A DNA stretch of 64,000 nt. It comes from Ecdyonurus torrentis (taxonomy: Eukaryota; Arthropoda; Insecta; Ephemeroptera; Heptageniidae). A program made the position numbers and the translations under genes. Shown here piece by piece: positions 20,841 through 31,500 of the stretch. The stretch covers positions 38,628,601-38,692,600 of the forward strand of contig OX439129.1 of NCBI GenBank assembly GCA_949318235.1. The letters run 5' to 3'. Every line of letters begins with the position of its first letter. Positions within the stretch are counted from its first letter, which is position 1. The notes beneath the pieces were generated by a model. That model was not told where the DNA came from, searched no databases, and saw nothing but the letters and a program-made list of their open reading frames with translations.

Positions 20841-21304
20841 TTAAATGTTTTTATTCTTGAATGCATGGTTTATTATTATTTTTTTATTGCTGCTGAATAA
20901 TATAGGGATTATGTTGGTGAAATGAGCCAATAAAAATACATGCTAATGCTAACTAACTATATGTTGTACCATGTGTAGTATGTATTTTAAATGTATACTA
21001 TAATGTGGTTATATTATACATATTACGTAGTATAAATATATACTATCGTTATACCGAATTGACATTACTTGATTAAATAATTTATCTTTTTATACCCAAT
21101 CCATAGATTTATTTGTATCTTTACTATAATATGTAGGGTATAAGTTCTAAAATTCCATATGTTTTTGTGTGCCTAAATGTCATTGTGTGTGTTTAAAGAA
21201 ATTACATTTCAAATTTTTTTTTATAAAATAAAAATGATAATCGAAATGAAGTTTTATAATTTTATTTTTATTATCCAAAAAAATATAATTTTTCTTTCAA
21301 GCAT

Positions 21305-21470
21305 GAGGCGCAGTTGTATGAGTGCTGGTTTGAAGTGTGCAGGAGGTCAGGAGTTTGTTTCACATTGCGTATGCGGCTTTTCAGAGGCTGTAATTTAAAT
21401 GAGCTCTTGTTTGCTCCTTGCATTGATGCCCATCGATGCCAGTAGGTATGCCAGCTAGTGTGTTCAGCTA
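21305..21470 (+). mobile_element. Possible degenerate tRNA-derived SINE
   Basis: GGCGCAGTTGTATGAGTGCTGG resembles a tRNA D-arm/A box, and GGTCAGGAGTTTG about 35 nt later lies where a B box would be but is a poor match. Body and tail are not delimited. A weak call. Confidence 0.35.
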
Positions 21471-21475
21471 GCAAC

Positions 21476-21552
21476 CTGTTCACGACGGAGTTTTTTGCTT
21501 ATCCCATAACGTTCAGCACGTAATATGACAAGCTCCGTCGTGAACGGGTTAA
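21476..21552. repeat. 77-bp hairpin (CACGACGGAG arms)
   Basis: CCTGTTCACGACGGAG and CTCCGTCGTGAACGGG pair over 16 bp with one mismatch, separated by a loop of about 43 nt. The right end runs into TTAA. It is GC-rich compared with its surroundings. Probably a minimal MITE. Confidence 0.6.
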
Positions 21553-21989
21553 GGCTCCGACTATTCCTTATTGAAGTGGTGGTAGTGGCGTTGCCCATCG
21601 TAAGCCAGAGGTATCTCAGAATAGTTCACCAATCCACCTATCCTTCGATTCATTTCTATTAAATCATAAAATGTTGAATTCTGTTGAGTGGTATTAATCT
21701 TTTTTTTTTCCTTCTAATTTATAAGTATAATATGTAAAAAAAAAAAAAAAAAAAAACACTTAATTTGCCTGATATAAAGTATAATGAAAGTATAATTATG
21801 TAGTATTAGTATATAATAAAAATAAAAATAAAAGAATAAGCGTTAACATTAAATGTGATGAACTTTTGTCATGGTGCGATTTATTTAGTAAGGGATAAAA
21901 TTGTGTATGTTCTAAAATATTAGAAATATTGATAGCATTATTATCGATTATTATTTAATAATTAATTATTATTATTGAAATTTCGCGCA

Positions 21990-22162
21990 GTAACTCTCTG
22001 GAGTCAAGAGGCAGGAGGGGATAATCGGGAATACAAGCGGAGAGGGGAAATTAGCAGCTGCTATAAAGTACCACGCGGAGAGGGGAAGACGGGTTACTAA
22101 AAAAAATTGTGCCGGTCTTCGGCCGTTATTTTGTGTTTCGCTACTTCATTGAAACATTTTAG
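21990..22162 (+). promoter_or_regulatory. Probable RCC1 promoter and 5' non-coding exon
   Basis: A local GC-rich block (repeated CGGAGAGGGGA, then GCCGGTCTTCGGCCG) ends at a consensus donor TTTTAG|GTATGTG (22162/22163). The RCC1 start codon is 14 nt after an acceptor (GATTTTAG|CAATC at 23584), so a non-coding 5' exon is required. This is the best candidate within the preceding 2 kb. Confidence 0.45.
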
Positions 22163-22758
22163 GTATGTGTGTAGATATTATTATTATAATTCAATCTCAC
22201 CAGAATTATCTTAGTGACTTTTAAATGCATTGTGTAAATTTGATGCAGTTTTTTCACCAAATACCCAATCTAATTTTGATTTTAATATGCTGCCAAAAGG
22301 GCAGCATATTATAAAATCTGACCTGTAAATCAAAGCATGATGGAGTAAAAATACAGTATATTAACTAAAATTAAAGCTTTTTTAGTGTATAGCAGGTAAC
22401 TAATTATAGAATAATATTATATAATGAACTTTGCACTTATTATTAGTAAGCTTTAGTAAAATAATTGCCCAGAAGTGTAGACAGTTACATACATATTATA
22501 CATATTCTATGAATATCTTGTTAGAATGCATACCGGTAATTTCCCCCCTCTATTGCTTTGCATTTTAGTTACTGGATTTTTCGCCGAACTAAAGAAATAC
22601 ATAGCCACTTAAAGGGTAAAGCAAACTTTTGTTTTTATATGTATATATGTATACAAATACCAAATTATATACAGTAGCTTATTATATCAATGAACTAATG
22701 GCAATGTGTTTGTACATAAAATACATACTGTATGTACATAATCATACATATGTACATA

Positions 22759-22921
22759 TCGAGGGTGCTCCGCTATAATGTCCTAAGTCCATTTGACCTT
22801 GAAAAATATTTTTTGCTGCAAATGACCTGAAATGGATAAATCCAAAATTTGGGGTTGATCCGACGATTTTTTATTTTTCAAGGTCAAGTGGACTTAGGAC
22901 ATTATAGCGGAGCACCCTCGA
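22759..22921. mobile_element. TA-flanked palindromic MITE, CTCCGC family, copy 2 (best preserved)
   Basis: The ends TCGAGGGTGCTCCGCTATAA and its exact mirror are flanked by TA. The arms are perfect over more than 40 bp and the centre contains AAATCCAAAATTTGGGG. See also 314-487 and 27066-27224. It lies between the putative RCC1 5' exon and the first coding exon. Confidence 0.85.
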
Positions 22922-23328
22922 TATGTATGTATGTACAGTACATGCATACATATCTATTTCTACATTTGAATAAATTTTAAGCTCTAATTTATAGGTACCT
23001 ACTTAGGTGCAACAAAAGAGACAAAAACTGTACTGCATTTTTGCTTGTTTACATATTATGTATTCTGTATAATGCACCGTACTATTATTATTTTTATTGT
23101 AAATTACTTATCATTATACATAAATATGCACATACATTCCTTTTATGCAATGGTAAACTTAAAATCTTATTGTACATAATATGTACGTACATACTACAGA
23201 CCTTGTACATGCGATGGAATATAAGATTTTAAATTCACCTTCTGTACCATAAGGTGGAGTGACTTTGTGCCAATGGGTCTACTTTGGCATCCCATATTTC
23301 ACCCATTCAAGTACCTCATGTATGTTAA

Positions 23329-23500
23329 AGTCCCTAGAAAATATACCACTCTCACTGAAACTGTTGAAAGCCTCACTCAAATGGCATGCAATTAAATGGC
23401 AATCATGACCTCAACAATGAAAATCATAGTAATAATAATAATAACTGCAATAAAGTAATATTTCTTATGGAGTAAGAGTACTTGGTATTTTCTAGGGACT
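23329..23500. mobile_element. TTAA-flanked MITE (AGTCCCTAGAAAAT ends)
   Basis: TTAA lies at 23325-23328 and 23501-23504. The 16-bp terminal repeats AGTCCCTAGAAAATA are exact mirrors. The interior is unpaired and non-coding. It ends 97 nt before the RCC1 start codon, in the 5' intron. Confidence 0.8.
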
Positions 23501-23597
23501 TTAATATATATACTGTATATTTTGAATCATATGTAAGTATTCAAATACAACTTCCAAATATTTATGTTCATTTCTTGATTTTAGCAATCTTATCATC

Positions 23598-24600
23598 ATG
23601 CCAGCTGGTAGAAAAAGGCTATCAATTGTGGCTTCTGAAGCACCTGAAACTAAGAAAAGTAAACGGAATTCTCTTGCTCCTGGAGAAACTTCAAAAAATG
23701 CTAAATTAGGTCGTCCAAAATCGCCCAATGTTTTTCGCCTAGACCCTATTCTAACTCCTTTAGAAGATCGTGACGCTGGAGAGCTTTTAACTCTTGGTCA
23801 GAATGGTGTTGGCCAGCTCGGATTAGGAGAAGATATTGATGAAAGAAAGAAGCCATCTCTGGTACCAGGCTTGGAGGCAGACATCGTATTAGTAGCATGT
23901 GGTGGAATGCACACTATGTGTCTTCATAAGTCTGGAAATGTATGTATAGTGTCTCTTTAAGTACATTACGCTGATATTCATTTCTAGTTTAAATCAAATT
24001 ATGTGCAATTTTATAATTATTTTATTATTATTTTTACTTTCATGCAAATCAGTTTTGTAACTAATACAGTAGTTAAAGTGAGGGATAAAAAAGCTGTTAA
24101 GTCCTATAGTCTGTTGATTTGAAAATTTGTATAGTTTTAAATTTTAAAGCTTATTGTGTCAGTTGATAAAATTTCAGGGTAGGTCACAGTTGTAAGAAGG
24201 ATGAAATAAATTGTTGAAAGTAAGTATCATTCATATGCAGTGAAATTTGACATTTGTCGACGATTGTCGAACGTTAACAGATATTGACGGAAACTGCCAG
24301 CCTATTGTCACCCTGGAAAGATTCAGCCTATTTCACATGAGAAAGCTTACTGTGCATGTGAGGTAAGCTGATGGATATTGACAAACTGAGCTGCGCTAAT
24401 ATAAACATACTGCCACTTCACATGCACCATTATTGATGGATTCTGACGGATGGAGCTGCACTTATGTAAACAAATGCAACCGTTCACATGCACCCGTCAC
24501 TATCAGTCAGTACCCGTCATTTTCACGAATAGCAACGGATAGACAGCTGGGGGTTGCCAGCTTTGCCCGGCGGTATCTGTCAGTTTTATAACCATCAGGA

Positions 24601-24639
<39 letters not shown>

Positions 24640-27457
24640 CTAACATCATAAACAAGTTGCAACTTTGTTTACTTGTCGACAGACATCAAATTTACGCGCC
24701 ACGTGAATGATATACTTTAACATAATGGTAGTCTTTTGAGTCTAAAATTTTAAAACCTTGTAATTCTAACAGCTTGGTGACATCATGATGCTAGTATTCA
24801 TTCAAATTAAAAGTAACAATTTAAAAAATAATAATAATAAAAAGTTGACATAGTGAAGAGAGTCCCATAGCTCGGAGAAAATCTAGCTAGCACAGAGATC
24901 TAGCAAGATTTTCACTGAGCTATGGTAAGGCCCTTTTTGCTGGTTTCTTGTTTCCTTTTGCTTGGTTTTGTTTCGGGTAGTTTATTTTCCTTAATAGCTC
25001 AGAACCAGTTGGCAATTACTTTTTTGATCAACTAATCACCATTACTTAACCCCCTTCTTAGTCCTTAGTTTGTAGAAATAAAGTATTTCAATATTATGTG
25101 CTATATTTTACATACAATACAATATACTGTACCACAACAAAATAAATTGTATTTTCAATTTTTAGGTAACAAGTTTTGGCTGCAATGATGAAGGTGCTCT
25201 GGGACGAGATACAAGTATTGAAGGTTCCGAGTACAAGCCAGGCAAAGTAGAGTTACCAGGCAAAGCAATTCAAATAACAGCAGGAGATTCACATTCTGCT
25301 GCTTTGCTTGAAGATGGCAAGGTCTTTGCTTGGGGAAATTTCAGAGTAAGTTATTGAAATCTTCAGTCATAGCAGAAATGTAAAATGATTCTATATTTAT
25401 GTTAAAGGATATTTCTGGTAACATGGGATTGACAACTAATGGACCAGCTCGTTTACCAATAGAACTATTGCCTGGTGTAGAATTTGTCAAGATTTCTTCA
25501 GGAGATGACCACTTAGCTATGTTAGCTGTTGATGGTGTGGTGTACACATGTGGCAATGGTGAACAGGGGCAGTTGGGTCGCGTCACTGAACGTTCAGCAT
25601 CACGTTTCTCGCGACACGGCCCCACTCCTCTTCTCACTCCTAGCCCTGTGGATTTAAAATCTCGTCACCCAGCTGCTAAACTCAAATTCAATGATATTTG
25701 GACCGGATCATATGCTACCTACTTAAGAGATGCAAAATCAGAACATATATATGTATTTGGCCTTAATAACTACAAACAGATGGGTAAGTTTTATTATTTT
25801 TTTAGAATTACTAATGAGTACATTATTAATTTATTTTACTGCACAAGTTTAGATGCTCAAAGTCAGGTGCTCGTATTTGTACTTATTTGTGTAGGTAAAA
25901 TTATGCATGAATTTTAATAAAAGCTTGCTTAGTTCAAAATATTTTTGGTGTGCATGGCTTTGCTTTTCCTATACAAAGAAGTTCAGATATTGGATTGAGG
26001 GCATCTCAACTATGTCTACTGCACTGCTTTTGTATGCCTAATACTTGGTCTAAATGTTACCTGTTCCTTATAAGCTGAAATACGATTTAAATAAAATATA
26101 TAAATGCATGTCATCAAATTTTCAGTAAGCATACATAATATAACTGTACCGTATGTGTAGAGTACAAGAAGATGATCTCAACCAAGATGTATATATAGAA
26201 GGTGGTATAATTTGCCCGTTTACTGTCGTCAGAACTCGGTTTCCTTCGTAAAACTTTGAATTTTTTACATACATCATAGGAGGTGACTGTAAACAGAATC
26301 ACACGGTCTCTCAGGTACAATGCATTATGTACCTGAAAGAGGAGGAGGGACAAAAATTTCCCCTCTCACGGTGCTTTAAATTTCCCCTCTTGTTTTGATT
26401 CACCTTCTGTGACGTTTCATCCCTGCTGCTACCTAGGCAAACTACACCACCTTCTATATAATATATACATCTTGATCTCAACAAATTTTAAATTTATCTT
26501 TCTAATAGAAAATAATATATAAATATACATAAAAATTTATTAGGCAGAAGTGACCTCACACATACTTATGGAAATTAACATCGTTGACATCACAACTGCT
26601 AGAGGGTGCCCCCTGATCCTGGATGATATTTGTTGAAAACAAACTTTGAATTCACTTATTTACTCTGTGAACATCCATATTGCATACAGAATGAGGTAGC
26701 AAGAAGAATGTAGAGCCTCTAAATGTTCAAAGAAAAGAAAAATAAAGTCTAAAGTGACTTTTACATTTTATTTGCAATAGGTTTTTCTTTTCACTAAGCA
26801 TGTCATTAATTTCTTGTAAATCATAAATGAAAAGTGATTTGAATTTTATAATAAATTTATAATATCACTGTAATGGCATGAGTTTCTTACTCCATTAATA
26901 TTCTAGCACCAGGAATGTTTAAATGTATTTATAATTGCACATATCTTATGTTTTGCTTTAAGACTGAAAATTGAATTTTAGACGAATTGCATGCTCATGA
27001 ATAATGGTGTACAGTGCAGTGTTGTTAGTGTATTCAGGCTATAGTTTACACTATATCGTCATCAAGCTGCTATAATGTCTGATGTCTACTTGACGTCTGA
27101 AAAAATATAATAAGAAAGAAAATAAAAATCGGATTGGCCCTAAATTAGAGATTTTTTCTATTTCAGGTTGTTTACAACAAAAAATATTTTTTAAGATTAA
27201 ATAGACATCAGACATTATAGCAGCACCACAATGCTATGTTATATTTTTATGTCATATAAAAGCATTAAAATGCACAAAGCATTTAAATGACGTGTATTGC
27301 TTGTATATACCCCTAAAATAAAATTACAAAAATATAAAACTATTTCACTGCGTGAAGCTTACTTAACAGTTTTATTTTGTGATGTGTTAACTTGGTACTT
27401 TGTAATCTCTCATAATAATATGCAAGGCATCTCTGTGAGCCACAAATAATTTTTTTC

Positions 27458-27542
<85 letters not shown>

Positions 27543-28451
27543 CTATCAAATATTTTTACCCATCAAGTATTTTTTTCCTCAATTTATAATAAGACAATAA
27601 TTGTTTTTTTAGGAATTGACAAAGGCTCAACCATTTACTTTGGATTACCATCATCTGGCTTCCCAGATGTTCCTTGGAAACAGATTTCTGGTGGACAACA
27701 TCATACTTTAGCTCTTGATACACATGGTAATGTTAATTAATATGTCATTTAAATACAAAATTCTGTATTAACAAAACCCTAATATAGTTTTTAGCAATGA
27801 AATTGTAAGTTACTGCAATGAGAATCTAAAAAAGAACATTTAATTTTGTGTTTAGGCACAGTGTACAGCTTGGGAAGGCATGATTATGGTCGACTAGGCC
27901 TGGGCAAGAACTGTGATGTCACTGGAGTTGCAACAAAAGTTCCTGTACTGCAAGAGAAGTCTTGCTCCCAAGTAGCATGTGGATCTGTTGTTTCAGTAGC
28001 ACTGACCAATGAAGGTGAGTTTATACATTATTTTTATGTTTCAACAACAACAACAACAACAACAAGAAAGAAAAAAGTCATGCAGTACTGTATTTAAAGA
28101 GTTCAAATTTTAAACAAAATTATTTAAAGCAAAAAAAAAAATATATATATATGTTAGCATCAAAACCCGAAATTGACCCAAACTAGGTATTTTTGCTCAT
28201 TTCGGCTTTTGGTTTGTCGCTTTTTGCCAAAACCCGGAATGCCAGTTTATTTCGGCTTTTGGTCACGAAATTTTGATCCATACTAGTTTTGAGCATTTCG
28301 CAAAAAGCAAAACCCGGTGTAAACATTTGTATCTAGTTTTGGTCATTGAATTTTGACCCGAACTAGTTGTGGTCAAAATAGAAAAAACAAAAGCCGAAAA
28401 ATGAACATTTCTCAACTCAATTATTTGATATAAGAATAAGAGAGAGAGGGG

Positions 28452-28501
<50 letters not shown>

Positions 28502-31500
28502 AGGACACGTTAAATAAAAAAAAGTAAAAAAATATTTTAATTTACAATAAGAGTGATATATTATGAATTATGACTTATGACTAATTTCCCTTATATTGGT
28601 TCAAAGTTCAAGTCCACGTTACTTTATCGAGTGATAACGATTTATTTTAAAATATTTCTTGTGTGTATATTCAGTTGACTGTTTGTCTCTGTGCTGAAAA
28701 CATGATTGTTTATAATTTCATAATATTTGTTAGAAATAGGACAAGAAAGTGTTTGAATTAATTTAAAAAGTTCACAACACACGTATATTGTTGGTGCGCA
28801 AATTATAAGTGAACATGGTTAGTGGTTTTATACATATAGCTCTTAATTTATATTTAATCGTAAGTAATCCCTTAAAATAATAATAATATACTTTATTACT
28901 ACTATTACTAAAAATGGACCACTTGCAATAAAATGTTTGTAATTGTTGCAACAAGGGAACATGATTTTTTTGTTTTTGTAAGAAATGCATTAAGAAAATT
29001 TCAAATTATTTTACAAAGTTTACTCATTGCAAGTGGTCCATTGCTAGACCATACAGTAAGTTTTATTTTTCACACTGTCTCAATTTATATTCCGTATCTA
29101 TAGCCATAAGATTTAGAGATTATGGTCAGCACATTCTAATCAAATTAATCTTTCAGACCATATATTTTGCATTTCAAGTAAAGTAATAAAATATATTTTT
29201 TTAACGCCTAAATTATAAAACCAAAACATCATGCATTTATAATTATTATTATTATAATTATATTTATAATTATTATAGTCTTTTATCATTGCATAAAATT
29301 CTGAGTTGAGAAATGTTCATTTTTCGGCTTTTGTTTTTTCTATTTTGACCACAACTAGTTCGGGTCAAAATTCAATGACCAAAACTAGATATAAATGTTT
29401 ACACCGGGTTTTGCTTTTTGCAAAATGCTCAAAACTAGTTTGGATCAAAATTTCGTGACCAAAAGCCGAAATAAACTGGCATTCCAGGTTTTGGCAAAAA
29501 GCGACGAACCAAAAGCCGAAATGAGCAAAAATACCTAGTTTGGGTCAATTTCGGGTTTTGATGCTAACATATATATGTGGTATATTATTTTATATCTTAT
29601 TTTATAGGAAAATAAAAGTCCCTGTCAGCTAATGCCCCCCCCCCCCCCCCCCCCCCCAATCTATACATTGTGTTTTTTCTTCTTTTGATTTATTTAGCTG
29701 TATGTAGTTGTATTAAATTATCATTGGATTAAATACAGAACATACTTATAGTTGTGTAATTCAATGTATGTTATATTTAGAGTCCGGAAAAAAAGTTTTT
29801 ATTTTTAGCAAAAAAAGCACTTAAAAAAGCAAGTATTTTGCCCAAAAAAAGCACGAAAAGAAGCAAAAAAAGCACGAAAAAGTGAAAAAAAGCATTTATA
29901 AAAAGAATGAGTTATTTCACATTTTTATCATTTAAAATGATATTTTTTGCTGTGTTGTAGTCAATTGATCGTTTTTCGATCCGACAACGATCATTTGATT
30001 GAATCGGTGATCGGATCAACCCCTTTTTGTTTAAAAAATGAACGTGATCTGATTTTTATCTCATTTAGAGCTCTTTTTTTTTTTTTTTTTTTTTTTACAT
30101 TTTTTCGATCCGATGATCACGTCCTATAAAGTTCAAAGTTTTAAACCTTTTTTTAAAGGTGGTTAAAAAGAAAGAGAGAATATAGAAATACCTGTCTGTG
30201 AGGCACAGAATAGAGGTATCTATACTGATTTTTAATAAATTTCTAGCTATAAGAAATTATTTCAAAAATTATTTTTTTATATATTGAACCTTTTTGTATT
30301 TTATTAATACTTTTTTTTTTTACCTAAATGGAATGAAAATATTAAAATGCCTTTTTTGTAATGTGAATACATTTAAAAGTGAACATATAAAATCAATTGA
30401 AAATGAACAGAAATTTTGATCTGATAAAATCGTGATTATAATCGTCTTGTGTTTTAATGATCTTGATCGTGATCGAGTCAAATCTCAATTGATCTCAACG
30501 TACACCACACATAAAGAACAATATTTAAAATAACACAATCCAATAGAACAGTTAATTAATTCACAAATCAAACAATTAGAATATAAAATTTGTAACTACA
30601 GATTTACTACAAGCATTGCTATCCAATATATTTCCTTTAGCTTCAACTAATTTGTCTCTATCAATTTTTGCAAAAACTGCAATGAATTGCGACTTGGTTT
30701 CATCCGACCCAAATTTGTGTGCAAATAAAAAATTTCTTGAAAGAATTAGCAGGTAAAAGATATAGAATCGTATTCTCAAAAAAAAAAAAAAAAAAAAAAA
30801 AAATCAACGTACAAAACAAAACATTTTCTAACCCCTCCGCCCCCGAAAAAAATATCAAACACTTACTTACTTGTTAGCTTGATGCTAAATATAGCCAATA
30901 TAAAAGAGACATCCCCTAAAAATCTGCAAACTACACATTTTCACCGTAATGTGGGTTGCCTAGATAGCAAAGGGATACTCTGTCTCTATTAAATATATCT
31001 AATTGCATAAATTTGGTTTTAGCGCGGGAAGTAAAAAAAAAAAGAAAAAAAAAAAACGTCATTTATTTAATAATTTTGATTTTTTTTCTGAAATTTCAAT
31101 GAAAAAAGCAAAAAAAGCAAAAATCGCCAAAAAAAAGCACGAAAAGAAGCAAAAAAGCAAAAAAATGCAAAACAAGCAAAAAAAGCAAGAAAAAGTTTTT
31201 TCCTAGTGCTTCTTTTTTTGTGATTCGCAAAGATATTATATTGGTTTTGGTATATATGTAACATAGAAAAAGAAGCATTTTGCTAGAAATCCGGACTCTA
31301 GTTATATTGTTATTTATTATATTACTGTAATTTATTTTAATAAGTTTAAAAAAATATTTAGAAAATAGTTGGTAGAGATTAGAGCACGTTGAATTGAAAA
31401 TTAATAAAACGCAAAAATTCTCTAATTTAAATAGTAAATTGGGACTAGGGATCACACTGTGTGAGGATGAGAAGGTTTTAAACAGCAAGCCGAGTTTGCG

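Noticed and set aside
30576..30779. Minus-strand open stretch in the hAT-like element as a transposase
   Set aside because: Too short, and no DDE or dimerisation motif recognised; left as unassigned.
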